Positions 1 through 8,710 are shown, counted from the first letter of the stretch. The stretch is DNA of 64,000 bases from Marinobacterium ramblicola (GCF_019084545.1 NZ_JAHREP010000001.1:201056-265055); one strand, 5' to 3'. Translations and numbers: made by a program. Notes: generated from the letters alone by a model not told the origin.

Positions 1-73
1 GATGTAGCTCAGTTGGCAGAGCTCCGGATTGTGATTCCGGCGGTCGTGGGTTCAAGCCCCATCATCCACCCCA
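1..73 (+). tRNA. tRNA-His(GUG), 5' end cut off by the window
   Basis: The anticodon loop reads ATTGTGATT, giving anticodon GTG (histidine). The T arm is GTGGG-TTCAAGC-CCCAT at 46-62. The 3' acceptor strand CATCCAC at 63-69 is followed by discriminator C70 and an encoded CCA at 71-73. The 5' acceptor strand begins with GATG, so only its first bases and the extra G-1 of tRNA-His lie outside the window. Confidence 0.95.
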
Positions 74-171
74 TTCCCTACCTTGTTTTCTTCCTTGATT
101 GATCAGTGCCTTGGCGCTGTTTTGTCGTGTCTGCAGCTTGTTATTGCGCTTAAGCGGAATGGGGCTTTGGC

Positions 172-200
172 TTGACTAATCCCCTTGATTGCCGGACAAT
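172..200 (+). promoter_or_regulatory. Candidate sigma-70 promoter for tig (possibly tig-clpP-clpX)
   Basis: TTGACT at 172-177, a 17-bp spacer and GACAAT at 195-200 make the best -35/-10 pair between the tRNA and tig. The -10 matches only 4 of 6 consensus bases. It would give a 5' leader of about 140 nt. Nothing else was seen in 74-346. Confidence 0.35.
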
Positions 201-346
201 TTTGCGCTTTACGATTTTAGGCTCTGTGGGTCGGATCTCTGGTTCCATTGTGATTTGATCGGCGTATTCGTAACGTCGATCAAAGGGGAATCGCAGGCGC
301 GATCGCAGGTCGCTATAAACGCTGCAATGTATTTGTGAGGAATTTC

Positions 347-1687
347 ATGCAAGTTTCTGTCGAAACGACTTCCGGCCTTGAGCGTCAGATGACCATTACG
401 GTCCCCGCCGAACGAATTGACCAGGACGTGGATAAACAGGTGATGCAGCAGGCCCGGACTCGCCGCATGGATGGTTTCCGCCCGGGTAAAGTACCGCCGA
501 AAGTTATCAAGCGCATGTACGGTGATGCGATCCGTTACGATGTGCTGAACCGTGTGGTTCAGGAGAGCTTCTACAAGGCTGTCCAGCAGGAAGAGCTCAA
601 GCCGGCTGGCGGCCCGAGTATCGACCTGAAGAACGACAAGGAAGGTGAAGATCTGCAGTTTGTAGCGACATTTGAAGTTTACCCGCAGATCGAGCTGGCG
701 GATTTCTCCTCTGTCGAGATCAGCAAGCAGAGCGCTGAGATCAAGGACGCGGATCTGGATCAGATGATCGAGACCCTGCGCAAGCAGCAGTCTAGCTGGG
801 CGGTCGTTGAGCGCGCCGCTGAAGATGGCGATCGCGTCAAGATCGACTTCGAAGGCTTTATCGATGGTGAGGCATTCGAAGGCGGCAAGGCAGAAGGTCA
901 TGACCTGGTGCTGGGCTCCAACTCCATGATTCCGGGCTTCGAGTCGGGTCTTGTGGGCGTCAAAGCCGGTGACGAAGTCGAGCTGGATGTAACCTTCCCG
1001 GAACAGTACCACGCCGAAAACCTGAAGGGTAAACCCGCCAAGTTCAAGGTGAAGGTGCAGAACGTTTCAGCTTCCGAGCTGCCGGAGCTGAATGCCGAGT
1101 TCTTTGCCAAGTTCGGTATTGAAGAGACCGAGCTGGATGGCTTCCGTGCCGAAGTGCGTAAAAACATGGAGCGCGAGCTCAAGCATTCGCTGAAAACCAA
1201 GCTGAAGGAGCAGGTGTTCAACAAGCTGGTTGAGCTGAACGCCATCGATGTTCCGGCTGCGCTGGTCGACGACGAGATCGACAACCTGCGTCGCCAGGCG
1301 GTACAGCAGTTCGGCGGCCCGAACTCACAGATCGACCCGAACACCCTGCCGAAAGAGATGTTCCAGGAGCAGGCCAAGCGTCGAGTGACCGTAGGCTTGC
1401 TGGTGCAGGAAGTGATCAAAGCCAACGAGATCAAGGTTGACGACGCACGCGTGCAGGAAACCATCGCAGAAATGGCTGAAACCTACCAGGAGCCGCAGCA
1501 GGTTATCGAGTGGTACAACGGTAACGAGCAGATCCTGAATCAGATCAAAAGCATGGTTCTCGAAGATCAAGTAGTTGATCAGCTGGTCGCATCTGCTAAA
1601 GTCTCCGAGACAGAAGTCAGCTACGAAGAGGCGATCAAACCGGCACAGCAGGCAGCAGAGACTGCCGAAGCTGAAGCCGGCGAGTAA
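347..1687 (+). CDS. tig: Trigger factor, ribosome-bound chaperone and prolyl isomerase
   Basis: This cytosolic chaperone docks at the ribosomal exit tunnel and shields nascent chains. The 446-aa protein has all three domains: an N-terminal ribosome-binding domain carrying the GFRPGKVP signature near residue 45, an FKBP-type PPIase domain (about 150-245, with GFESGLVGVKAGDE), and a helical C-terminal chaperone domain ending in a Glu/Ala-rich tail. The ATG at 347 is chosen because GTGAGG at 335-340 serves as its Shine-Dalgarno sequence; the in-frame GTG at 335 lies inside that site. It is followed by a hairpin terminator and then clpP-clpX, the usual gammaproteobacterial order, linking folding and proteolysis. 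Confidence 0.98.
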   Translation: MQVSVETTSGLERQMTITVPAERIDQDVDKQVMQQARTRRMDGFRPGKVPPKVIKRMYGDAIRYDVLNRVVQESFYKAVQQEELKPAGGPSIDLKNDKEGEDLQFVATFEVYPQIELADFSSVEISKQSAEIKDADLDQMIETLRKQQSSWAVVERAAEDGDRVKIDFEGFIDGEAFEGGKAEGHDLVLGSNSMIPGFESGLVGVKAGDEVELDVTFPEQYHAENLKGKPAKFKVKVQNVSASELPELNAEFFAKFGIEETELDGFRAEVRKNMERELKHSLKTKLKEQVFNKLVELNAIDVPAALVDDEIDNLRRQAVQQFGGPNSQIDPNTLPKEMFQEQAKRRVTVGLLVQEVIKANEIKVDDARVQETIAEMAETYQEPQQVIEWYNGNEQILNQIKSMVLEDQVVDQLVASAKVSETEVSYEEAIKPAQQAAETAEAEAGE

Positions 1688-1741
1688 GCCATCGCGAAAA
1701 AAGCGCTCAAACGTCCACCCCGGTGGGGCGCCGAAATCTCG

Positions 1742-1776
1742 AAAACGACAGTTGGCTGCGGCTAACTGTCGTTTTT
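1742..1776 (+). terminator. Rho-independent terminator between tig and clpP
   Basis: AAAACGACAGTT (1742-1753) pairs perfectly with AACTGTCGTTTT (1764-1775), extended by GGC/GCT pairs around a TGCG loop, and ends in a T run. It sits only 30 bp before clpP, so clpP must either rely on read-through or have a promoter inside tig. Confidence 0.85.
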
Positions 1777-1805
1777 GCTTTCAAAGGCTCTAAGGAGAAG
1801 TGTAT

Positions 1806-2441
1806 ATGACGGACATCTTGAATGGGCGTTCCAGTGGTATCACCAACAGCGGCCTGGTGCCGATGGTGGTTGAGCAGAGTTCACGCGGCGAGCGTGCCTA
1901 CGATATTTACTCCCGCCTGCTGAAGGAGCGGGTTATCTTCATGGTCGGCCAAGTCGAAGATCACATGGCCAATCTGATCGTAGCGCAGCTGCTATTCCTG
2001 GAAGCTGAGAATCCGGACAAGGATATTCACCTTTACATCAATTCGCCCGGCGGGTCGGTAACGGCGGGTCTGGCTATCTACGATACCATGCAGTTCATCA
2101 AGCCGGATGTCAGCACCATGTGTATCGGCCAGGCGGCCTCCATGGGCGCGTTGCTGCTGGCAGGTGGCGCGGCGGGTAAGCGTTATGCGCTGCCGAACTC
2201 GCGCATGATGATACACCAGCCTCTGGGTGGTTATCAGGGACAGGCGACGGACATTGAGATCCACACCCGTGAAATTCTGACCATCCGTAATAAACTGAAT
2301 AATATATTGGCTCAGCATACCGGTCAGGATGTTGAGACTATCGCCCGTGATACCGACCGTGATAACTTCATGGACCCGGCCGCGGCTGTGGAGTATGGGC
2401 TGATCGACGCAGTGCTCGATCGCCGCACAATGGCAGAGTAA
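1806..2441 (+). CDS. clpP: ClpP serine protease subunit
   Basis: Proteolytic core of the ClpXP and ClpAP machines; it forms a double heptamer in the cytosol. The 211-aa sequence shows the catalytic triad: Ser112 in GQAASMGA, His137 in MIHQPLGG and Asp186 in DRDNF. The oxyanion-loop region SPGGSVTAG lies at 80-88. About 15 N-terminal residues before GLVPMV probably form the propeptide removed by self-processing. The ATG at 1806 has AAGGAG at 1792-1797, 8 nt away; the GTG at 1800 is too close to that site. clpX lies 90 bp downstream, and clpA, the second ATPase partner, is at 19.1 kb in this window. Confidence 0.98.
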   Translation: MTDILNGRSSGITNSGLVPMVVEQSSRGERAYDIYSRLLKERVIFMVGQVEDHMANLIVAQLLFLEAENPDKDIHLYINSPGGSVTAGLAIYDTMQFIKPDVSTMCIGQAASMGALLLAGGAAGKRYALPNSRMMIHQPLGGYQGQATDIEIHTREILTIRNKLNNILAQHTGQDVETIARDTDRDNFMDPAAAVEYGLIDAVLDRRTMAE

Positions 2442-2531
2442 GGATCGCTCTGCTTGCCCTCTGCTCAGCTTGAAATCTGGGTAGGGGGCCGAATATTGCA
2501 AATGGAGATCAAAGGTTTTTGAGGTATCAGA

Positions 2532-3812
2532 ATGTCGGATGAGATCAGCGGTAAAGGCGGAAATGGCAGCAAGCTATTCTGCTCTTTCTGTGGCAAAAGC
2601 CAGGATGAAGTGAGAAAGCTGATCGCGGGCCCGTCTGTTTTTATCTGCGATGAGTGTGTCGATCTCTGTAATGATATTATCAGTGAAGAGATTCAGGATA
2701 ACGAAGAACAGGCGCCCAGCGAGCAGTTGCCGACGCCGGCCGAGATCAAGCATACGCTTGATGAGTACGTGATTGGCCAGGAGCGGGCCAAAAAAGTGCT
2801 CGCGGTTGCCGTATACAACCACTACAAGCGTCTGCGCTTCCAGGGCAAGGGCAAGGGTGATGTCGAGCTGGGCAAGAGCAACATCCTGCTGATCGGGCCT
2901 ACCGGTAGCGGTAAGACGTTGCTGGCGCAGACACTGGCGCGCCTGTTGAATGTGCCTTTTACTATTGCCGATGCCACCACGCTGACCGAAGCGGGTTATG
3001 TCGGTGAGGATGTTGAAAATATCATCCAGAAGCTGCTGCAGAAGTGCGACTACGACGTGGAGAAGGCGCAGCTGGGTATCGTCTATATCGATGAGATCGA
3101 TAAGGTGTCCCGCAAGTCCGATAACCCGTCGATTACACGTGACGTGTCAGGCGAGGGGGTTCAGCAGGCCCTGCTCAAACTGATCGAGGGTACGGTCGCA
3201 TCGGTACCGCCTCAGGGTGGCCGTAAGCATCCGCAGCAGGAGTTCCTGCAGGTCGATACCTCCAACATCCTGTTCATCTGCGGCGGCGCGTTTTCCGGGC
3301 TTGAGAAGATCATCCGCGATCGCAGTGAGCGCAGCTCGATCGGTTTCAATGCTACCGTGAAGAGCAAGGATGAGAGCCGTCTGTCCGAGGTGCTGCACGA
3401 TGTCGAGGCTGAGGATCTGGTCAAATACGGCCTGATTCCCGAATTCGTCGGCCGTCTGCCGATGGTCGCGACACTGTCCGAGCTTGATGAAGAGGCGTTG
3501 ATCCAGATCCTGACCGAACCGAAAAACAGCTTGGTGCGTCAGTATCAGGCGCTGTTCGATATGGAGGGGGTCGAGGTCGACTTTCGGGCGGATGCGCTCA
3601 AGGCTGTGGCGCGTCATGCGCTCGAGCGTCGCACCGGCGCCCGTGGTCTGCGCTCCATTCTGGAGGCGACACTGCTGGAGACCATGTACCAGCTTCCGTC
3701 GATGGATGGCGTCGGCAAGGTCGTGATCGACGAGGGTGTTATCGAGGGTACCTCAGAGCCGATCCTGATCTACGAGCAGCAGGAGCATTCCAAGGCGGCG
3801 ACGCAGGACTGA
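2532..3812 (+). CDS. clpX: ClpX, ATP-dependent unfoldase of ClpXP
   Basis: AAA+ unfoldase that recognises tagged substrates and feeds them into ClpP. The 426-aa protein starts with a Cys4 zinc-binding domain (Cys17, 20, 39, 42) used for dimerisation and adaptor binding. Walker A GPTGSGKT is at 122-129, Walker B reads IVYIDEID, and an IGF loop (RSSIGFNA) for docking on ClpP follows. A GAGG sequence precedes the ATG. A terminator follows directly; the lon gene that often lies next in gammaproteobacteria is absent, and the next gene is convergent. Confidence 0.98.
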   Translation: MSDEISGKGGNGSKLFCSFCGKSQDEVRKLIAGPSVFICDECVDLCNDIISEEIQDNEEQAPSEQLPTPAEIKHTLDEYVIGQERAKKVLAVAVYNHYKRLRFQGKGKGDVELGKSNILLIGPTGSGKTLLAQTLARLLNVPFTIADATTLTEAGYVGEDVENIIQKLLQKCDYDVEKAQLGIVYIDEIDKVSRKSDNPSITRDVSGEGVQQALLKLIEGTVASVPPQGGRKHPQQEFLQVDTSNILFICGGAFSGLEKIIRDRSERSSIGFNATVKSKDESRLSEVLHDVEAEDLVKYGLIPEFVGRLPMVATLSELDEEALIQILTEPKNSLVRQYQALFDMEGVEVDFRADALKAVARHALERRTGARGLRSILEATLLETMYQLPSMDGVGKVVIDEGVIEGTSEPILIYEQQEHSKAATQD

Positions 3813-3830
3813 TCTCCTGGACCAAGAACC

Positions 3831-3858
3831 AAAAAAGCGACCCGCGGGTCGCTTTTTT
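3831..3858 (+). terminator. Terminator between clpX and the convergent EAL-HDOD gene
   Basis: AAAAAAGCGACCC (3831-3843) pairs with GGGTCGCTTTTTT across a short GC loop. A/T runs on both sides mean it could stop transcription from either direction, serving clpX and the gene at 3875-5101. Confidence 0.88.
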
Positions 3859-3874
3859 CATGTCTCGACGATAC

Positions 3875-5101
3875 TTATTCGTACATCGCTTGCATGGACT
3901 CTTTGGCCCAGTGCAGGCTGTTGCGATACGCGCTTTCGAATAGGGTCACGTTGAAATCGGCCGGCAGTTCTTCCCAATCTCCGTTTTCGTAGGCGGTCGC
4001 CTGTTCGAGTATCCGCCCCATGTCACCCTCATGATTGGCGATAGCTGACTTGATATCGTCGCCAAGCGGCACCTGCTCGAGCATCGTTTGCTGATCGATA
4101 TCGAGCATCACATGCAAGCCTGACATCATGCCGGTCATGAAATAGGAAGCGGCGTTGGGGCGTTTTTCCCCTTCAGCAATCAATTCGCACATGCGGCCGC
4201 GAATGAGCAGGGCGCGCGACAGCTCTTCGGGCTTGTTGTCCTGATTGGTCATCGCGATCAGCGTGGCCCACTTGCGTACCTGGTCCATTCCGAGGAGAAC
4301 CACTGCTTCGGCGATCGATTCGACCTTGCGAACCAGCGAATAGGCTGCGGAGTTAACGATGCGCAGCAGCTTGTAGGTCAATACCGGGTCGCGAATGATC
4401 AGCTCTTCCAGCACCTCCGGCTTGGTATTCGGCTTCTGCAGCTCCTGAATCAACTGCATCAGGGTAACCTGGTTGGCGCTGACGCGGCGGCCCTTGATCA
4501 CTTTCGGTCGACTAAGGAAGGAGCCCTCGAACAGCTTGAAGCCGGCCTCGATACAGTGTTCGAGCTGCTCAATGGACTGGATGTTGGAGGCAAGCAGGGT
4601 GACCTTGTGGGGCAGCAGCTCGCGAACCCTGGCCTTGAGCTCATCCTCCTGCATCAGGCTCACATCCAATTTCACAATATTGGCCATCTTCAGCAGAGGC
4701 GCCAGATCCGGTGTATAGTTGCCGATCTCGAGCGTGACTCGATAACCATCCTTGAGTATCTGCCGCAGTGCACTGGCACACTCGGAATGGCGGCCCGTGG
4801 GGGCGCTGATCATCAACACCACCTGCTTGGTCGGCAGCTTGGGCATGGTACTGCTGTTGATCATCTCCAGCGGCACGGGGAGGAAGGCCGGGACGCGTTT
4901 GACTTCGCCCTGGTCGCTGATACTGGTGTAAGTGCTGAGGATCACCTCCGAGCTCGAGCTGGCATCGGGATCCATCGCCATCATATCACCCAGATTGGTA
5001 TCCCGATGGTAGTTCAGCTCGTAGGCGATCACGCGCTGTTGGCTATCGAAAATCGGGTGGCGGGCGATCAGTGCCTGACCCGGGTCGAGTTCGTGAGACA
5101 T
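3875..5101 (-). CDS. EAL-HDOD (YuxH-type) signalling protein
   Basis: A 408-aa cytosolic protein with an N-terminal EAL-like domain (about 10-205) followed by a HDOD domain (about 210-400). The EAL motif is degenerate: the conserved segment reads YELNYH, so c-di-GMP hydrolysis is unlikely and a binding or scaffolding role is more probable. The HDOD part has the family pattern DPVLTYKLLRIVNSAAY. Family members are linked to c-di-GMP signalling, chemotaxis and flagellar control, mostly by association; the specific role here is unknown. It is a single gene, converging on clpX and divergent from the GTPase gene at 5234. Confidence 0.88.
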   Translation of the reverse strand: MSHELDPGQALIARHPIFDSQQRVIAYELNYHRDTNLGDMMAMDPDASSSSEVILSTYTSISDQGEVKRVPAFLPVPLEMINSSTMPKLPTKQVVLMISAPTGRHSECASALRQILKDGYRVTLEIGNYTPDLAPLLKMANIVKLDVSLMQEDELKARVRELLPHKVTLLASNIQSIEQLEHCIEAGFKLFEGSFLSRPKVIKGRRVSANQVTLMQLIQELQKPNTKPEVLEELIIRDPVLTYKLLRIVNSAAYSLVRKVESIAEAVVLLGMDQVRKWATLIAMTNQDNKPEELSRALLIRGRMCELIAEGEKRPNAASYFMTGMMSGLHVMLDIDQQTMLEQVPLGDDIKSAIANHEGDMGRILEQATAYENGDWEELPADFNVTLFESAYRNSLHWAKESMQAMYE

Positions 5102-5175
5102 GGGTGATTGGTCCTTCCCTTGGTATAGGCGATGAATTTTAGCGCGCGATTGCCCCTATGGCACCCGTTGAACGG

Positions 5176-5204
5176 CTGATTGCGATGATTATGCAGAGTA
5201 TACT
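5176..5204 (+). promoter_or_regulatory. Candidate promoter for the RbgA-type GTPase operon
   Basis: CTGATT (5176-5181), a 17-bp spacer and TATACT (5199-5204, 5 of 6 matches). The start would fall about 23 nt before the ATG at 5234, which lacks a clear Shine-Dalgarno sequence. Confidence 0.45.
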
Positions 5205-5233
5205 ATGCGGCCGATCTAAAAAATTTAGTCAAT

Positions 5234-6142
5234 ATGACACGTATTAACTGGTTTCCCGGCCACATGCATAAGGCTCGCAAAGAGATTGCCGAGTTGATGG
5301 ATGAGGTCGATGTGGTGATCGAGGTGCTGGATGCCCGGCTCCCTCGCTCAAGCGAAAATCCTCTGGTCGATAAGCTTCGGCGCGGTAAGCCTGTGATCAA
5401 ACTGCTGAACAAGCAGGATCTGGCCGATCCCGCGCGCACGCGCGAATGGCTGGCCTACTTCAACGCCCAGGACGGCATCACAGCGATAGCGATGGATACG
5501 GCGCAGAAAAAACTGGTGCAGAAGATTCCCGTGCTCTGCAAGGAGGCGGTACCGGCGCGGGTTCGAGCCGACCGTCCGGTGCGCGCGATGATCATGGGGA
5601 TCCCTAATGTGGGTAAATCCACGCTGATCAACGCATTGCTTGGTCGGAGGATCGCCAAGGTGGGCAACGAGCCGGCGGTGACCAAGGGGCAGAAGCGCTA
5701 TAGCGTGCATAACGGTATGGCGCTATCCGATACCCCGGGAATCTTGTGGCCGAAGATCGAAGACCATGACTCGGCTTATCGTCTGGCGGCCAGTGGTGCG
5801 ATCAAGGATACGGCCATTGAGTACGAGGCGGTTGCGACCTATGCGGCAGCCTTTCTGCTCGCCGAATACCCGGCACTGCTCTCTGAGCGGTACCGGTTGC
5901 AGGCGTTGCCGGAGGGGCCGGAGGCGTTGCTGGACCAGATTGGGCGTAAAAGGGGCTGCCTGAAACCGGGCGGAGTGGTGGATCTTTACAAGGCAGCGGA
6001 TATTCTGCTCACGGAGTTAAGGGCAGGCAAGCTCGGCGCGATCACGTTTGAAACCGTGGCCGAGTGGGAGCAGAAGCGTATTGAGGCTGAACAGGCGGCG
6101 GCTGAAGCAGCGGCCGAGGAGAGCAGAGAAAGTGAGTCGTAA
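5234..6142 (+). CDS. rbgA: RbgA/YlqF-family ribosome biogenesis GTPase
   Basis: Circularly permuted GTPase of the YlqF/RbgA family, which in Bacillus assists late assembly of the 50S subunit. In the 302-aa protein the G4 motif NKQD (about 62-65) precedes G1 GIPNVGKST (about 121-129) and G3 DTPG (about 160), the permuted order that defines the family. The start MTRINWFPGHMHKAR is the canonical N-terminus. The C-terminal third is helical and ends in an Ala/Glu-rich tail. A small basic protein gene overlaps its 3' end by 11 nt, suggesting translational coupling. Assignment to the family is firm; the exact function in this organism is inferred. Confidence 0.9.
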   Translation: MTRINWFPGHMHKARKEIAELMDEVDVVIEVLDARLPRSSENPLVDKLRRGKPVIKLLNKQDLADPARTREWLAYFNAQDGITAIAMDTAQKKLVQKIPVLCKEAVPARVRADRPVRAMIMGIPNVGKSTLINALLGRRIAKVGNEPAVTKGQKRYSVHNGMALSDTPGILWPKIEDHDSAYRLAASGAIKDTAIEYEAVATYAAAFLLAEYPALLSERYRLQALPEGPEALLDQIGRKRGCLKPGGVVDLYKAADILLTELRAGKLGAITFETVAEWEQKRIEAEQAAAEAAAEESRESES

Positions 6143-6419
6143 TAAGAAGCAGCGTCGTAGCGGCAGTTTCATGGCCGTGCTTGAGCAGAAGCCGAGAAAG
6201 CAGGAGCGTCTGGCTGATCCCGACAGTAAGGAGAGTCGTAAGCAGCGCGCACTGCGTAATAGCAAGAAGCACAAGTCTGTTTACGAGAAGGCGCAGGCGA
6301 CCCAGTCGCGTATGGAGCGAGATGCGGAAGCCGGCCGAAAGGGAACTCGACACGGCGGACCGTTGGCGGAAAAGATTCGTCGACTGAACAGCGAAAAGCA
6401 GGAGTCGGAAGACTCCTGA
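6132..6419 (+). CDS. Small, highly basic protein of unknown function
   Basis: A 95-aa protein starting at GTG 6132 and overlapping the end of the GTPase gene by 11 nt, with a purine-rich stretch upstream. It is rich in Arg/Lys, has no membrane segment or signal peptide, and looks largely disordered or helical, as small rRNA-binding proteins do. An in-frame ATG at 6171 is an alternative start. I do not recognise a family. Coupling to an RbgA-type GTPase makes a ribosome-linked role plausible, but that is inference from context only. Confidence 0.65.
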   Translation: MSRNKKQRRSGSFMAVLEQKPRKQERLADPDSKESRKQRALRNSKKHKSVYEKAQATQSRMERDAEAGRKGTRHGGPLAEKIRRLNSEKQESEDS

Positions 6420-6475
6420 GTTTGACCGTCCCTCCGGTGTCGCCTAATTTTAGCGACAGAGCGGGAGGATCGGTC

Positions 6476-6736
6476 ATGAGCCATTCACCAGTTCACCGCG
6501 CAGGGAGCGCGCCGGTGAAAGTTGAAGTCAAGAAGGATGAGATCTACGCTTGGTGCGCCTGTGGACGCTCCTTGAATCAACCTTTCTGCGATGGCAGTCA
6601 TGTGGGTACAGGGTTGGATCCTCTGGTGTTCGAAGCGGAAGAGGATGCCGAGCTATACCTCTGTACCTGTAAGCAGACCCGGACACCGCCAGTCTGCGAC
6701 AAGAGCCATTGTAAAGAGGGTGAGGGCGAAGCGTGA
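6476..6736 (+). CDS. Double CDGSH iron-sulphur protein
   Basis: An 86-aa soluble protein with two CDGSH-type [2Fe-2S] motifs. The first is CACGRSLNQPFCDGSH and the second CTCKQTRTPPVCDKSH, each giving the three Cys and one His of the mitoNEET fold. Family members carry redox-active, releasable clusters; their partners in bacteria are mostly unknown. The ATG at 6476 is chosen because GGGAGGA at 6462-6468 is correctly spaced; a TTG at 6422 would add 18 residues without support. The stop overlaps the start of the next gene by 4 nt. Confidence 0.88.
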   Translation: MSHSPVHRAGSAPVKVEVKKDEIYAWCACGRSLNQPFCDGSHVGTGLDPLVFEAEEDAELYLCTCKQTRTPPVCDKSHCKEGEGEA

Positions 6737-7554
6737 GTCCGCATGACCCGACGGCTAAACGGATGCCGATGCCCAAGGGGCTGCTGCTGGATCTGGATGG
6801 CGTCCTCTATGTGGACGATAAGCTTATCCAGGGGGCGGTTACCACCATCGACTGGCTGAACGCCCAACGCCTGCCTTTTCGTTACATCACCAATACATCG
6901 ACCAAAACCCGCGACCAGCTGTTGGCCAAGCTGGAAAGGCTGGGCCTCCCCGTGCGTGAAGAGCAGGTATTCAGCGCGGTACAGGCAAGCGAGGCCTGGC
7001 TTGAAGCGCAATCGATCAGTCGAATAGCGGCTCTGGTCTGTGACAGCGTGCGGCTATCGTTGCAGGAGCGGTTCGAGTTTGATGAATCGACGCCGGAGGC
7101 GGTACTGATCGGGGATATAGGTCAGGCTTGGGACTATGACCGGCTAAACCAGGCGTTCCATTGGTTATTGGCAGGTGCAAAGCTGGTCTGTGTGCACCGC
7201 AATCGGTACTGGCGTACCGGCGACGGCTTGTCGCTGGATATAGGGGCGTTTGTGGCGGCGCTCGAATATGCTGCCGATGTGCAAGCTGTCGTTATAGGCA
7301 AACCCTCGGTCAGCTTCTTTCGGGCGGCCTGCGATAGCATGGGGCTGTCCCCTGAGCAGGTGTTGGTGGTCGGGGATGATGTGGAAACAGATGTAGGGGG
7401 TGGTCAGTCCTGTGGCTGTCAGGGTGTATTGGTCGAAACCGGGAAATATCACCCCGATCTGGTGGCGCGTAGTGCCGTGGTCCCTGACTGCCTGCTGCGA
7501 TCGATAGCCGACCTCCCGGCACTGCTGGGTGGCTGTGCCGGGAACGGCGGCTGA
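6733..7554 (+). CDS. HAD subfamily IIA phosphatase (LHPP/NagD-like)
   Basis: A 273-aa cytosolic hydrolase. The N-terminal motif DLDGVLYVDD supplies the nucleophile and acid Asp, NTSTKTR is motif II, and VVGDDVETDVGG near the C-terminus is the metal-binding motif. The arrangement matches HAD-IIA enzymes of the NagD/LHPP type, whose substrates range from nucleotides to phosphoamino acids, so the substrate cannot be named. The GTG at 6733 shares a 4-nt overlap with the CDGSH gene and has GAGGG just upstream; ATG codons at 6763 and 6769 are later alternatives. Probably co-transcribed with the three preceding genes. Confidence 0.85.
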   Translation: MSPHDPTAKRMPMPKGLLLDLDGVLYVDDKLIQGAVTTIDWLNAQRLPFRYITNTSTKTRDQLLAKLERLGLPVREEQVFSAVQASEAWLEAQSISRIAALVCDSVRLSLQERFEFDESTPEAVLIGDIGQAWDYDRLNQAFHWLLAGAKLVCVHRNRYWRTGDGLSLDIGAFVAALEYAADVQAVVIGKPSVSFFRAACDSMGLSPEQVLVVGDDVETDVGGGQSCGCQGVLVETGKYHPDLVARSAVVPDCLLRSIADLPALLGGCAGNGG

Positions 7555-7559
7555 TCGAC

Positions 7560-7748
7560 TCAGCCGGTTTTCTTGGTACAGATCCCCAGCATGCTGTAGA
7601 GCGGACAGAAGCTGAACAGACCGGTCGCCAGCGGGATAATACCAATCCAGCCCCATACCGGCAGCGCGCCCAGCAGGGTGGCTGCAATCAGTGCCAAACC
7701 AACCAGGATTCGAAGAATCCGGTCAATACCGCCAACATTCGCTTTCAT
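7560..7748 (-). CDS. DUF2892 (YgaP-type) small inner-membrane protein
   Basis: A 62-aa protein with the family opening MKANVGGIDRILRI and two membrane segments (about 12-28 and 32-48), the second ending in FCPLYSMLG. The pattern is that of DUF2892, found alone or fused to rhodanese domains in proteins such as YgaP. It is preceded by a GAGAGC-type ribosome site. The neighbouring Crp/Fnr-type regulator on the same strand is a common partner and suggests redox or oxygen-linked expression. Molecular function unknown. Confidence 0.88.
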   Translation of the reverse strand: MKANVGGIDRILRILVGLALIAATLLGALPVWGWIGIIPLATGLFSFCPLYSMLGICTKKTG

Positions 7749-7860
7749 TTGAGCTCTCCTCTTCGGTTATCCCTTTGAACTCACTGTAGATCAAGCTTGG
7801 CTGCAGTTCAGTGACTTAGTTACACAGAAGGTTACATAGCTCGTTATATAAGCCAGATTA

Positions 7861-8514
7861 TTACAACAGGCTGAGCCGGTTTAACTGTTCGGGCTCGAGC
7901 AGCTCGATCGATGCGCGTGACAGCCGAAGCCAGCCTCTGCGCTCGAACTCCTTCAGCGTGCGACTGACCACTTCGCGTGCGGTGCCGAGCTCGCGGGCGA
8001 TCTGCTGGTGGGTGGTCTTCAGCGGACCAGGGCCCTGATTGAGCAGGTAGGCGGCCAGGCGGCAGTCGAGCCTGCCGAAAGCTATCGCTTCGATCAACAT
8101 CAACAGCTCCGTGAGCCGTTGACCGTAGCCGGCAAAGACAAACTCGCGCAGTGCGGCACTATCATCCATCGCTCGTCGAAAGGCGGCTGAGGGAATCACG
8201 ACCGCCTTGACGGTCGATTCGGTGAACGCTTCCGCTTGATAGTGCTTGCTACCTAACAGACATGCCGTGGTCAAAATGCAGGACTGACCGGCTTCAACGC
8301 GATAGAGCAGGATTTCGCGGCCGCTGTCCGAGAGCTTCTGCACCCGCACCGAACCCTCCAGTACAAGCAGAAACTGGCGGCAACTGTCACCGGTTTGGAA
8401 TACCGGCTTTTCCGCCGGCAGTTCCACTACACGAGCCTGATCGCAGGCCTGCTGCCAGCCGCTAGTCTTGATCGTTTGCAGAGCGGGAAAGTGGTCCAGC
8501 CAATTGCTGCTCAT
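7861..8514 (-). CDS. Crp/Fnr-family transcription regulator
   Basis: A 217-aa regulator with an N-terminal cyclic-nucleotide-binding-like beta roll (about 15-125) and a C-terminal winged helix in which QQIARELGTAREVVSRTLKEFERRG is the helix-turn-helix. No cysteine cluster like that of FNR is present at the N-terminus, and residues for cAMP are not convincingly conserved, so the signal is unknown. The ATG at 8514 gives the usual family N-terminus; an extension back to 8661 reads as low-complexity sequence and is unlikely. DUF2892 lies immediately downstream on the same strand. Confidence 0.86.
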   Translation of the reverse strand: MSSNWLDHFPALQTIKTSGWQQACDQARVVELPAEKPVFQTGDSCRQFLLVLEGSVRVQKLSDSGREILLYRVEAGQSCILTTACLLGSKHYQAEAFTESTVKAVVIPSAAFRRAMDDSAALREFVFAGYGQRLTELLMLIEAIAFGRLDCRLAAYLLNQGPGPLKTTHQQIARELGTAREVVSRTLKEFERRGWLRLSRASIELLEPEQLNRLSLL

Positions 8515-8607
8515 CCTTCGCGATATCCTTTTGACTCTAACGATGAGATGAAGTGTATCCGGATTGACCAGCGGTGGTAATGGGGGAGACGGGTAGGAGG
8601 AGGGGAT

Positions 8608-8655
8608 AAAAAACCCGCGGCGCTCATCACTGGGGAGAGATGAGCTGCCGCGGGT
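8608..8655 (-). terminator. Terminator of aceA
   Basis: On the minus strand ACCCGCGGC then GCTCATC (8613-8628 complement) pair with GATGAGC and GCCGCGGGT (8639-8655), with one bulged base, and a run of T follows at 8613-8608. Long, strong hairpin directly after the aceA stop. Confidence 0.88.
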
Positions 8656-8710
8656 AATCAATGGTGCAGCAGTTTTGAACTAATCAGTAATCAGTGCCTT
8701 GTGGGCTCGA

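Noticed and set aside
7781-7794. FNR-like box upstream of the DUF2892 gene
   Set aside because: TTGATCTACAGTGA has one perfect half but only 2 of 5 matches in the other, too weak to call.
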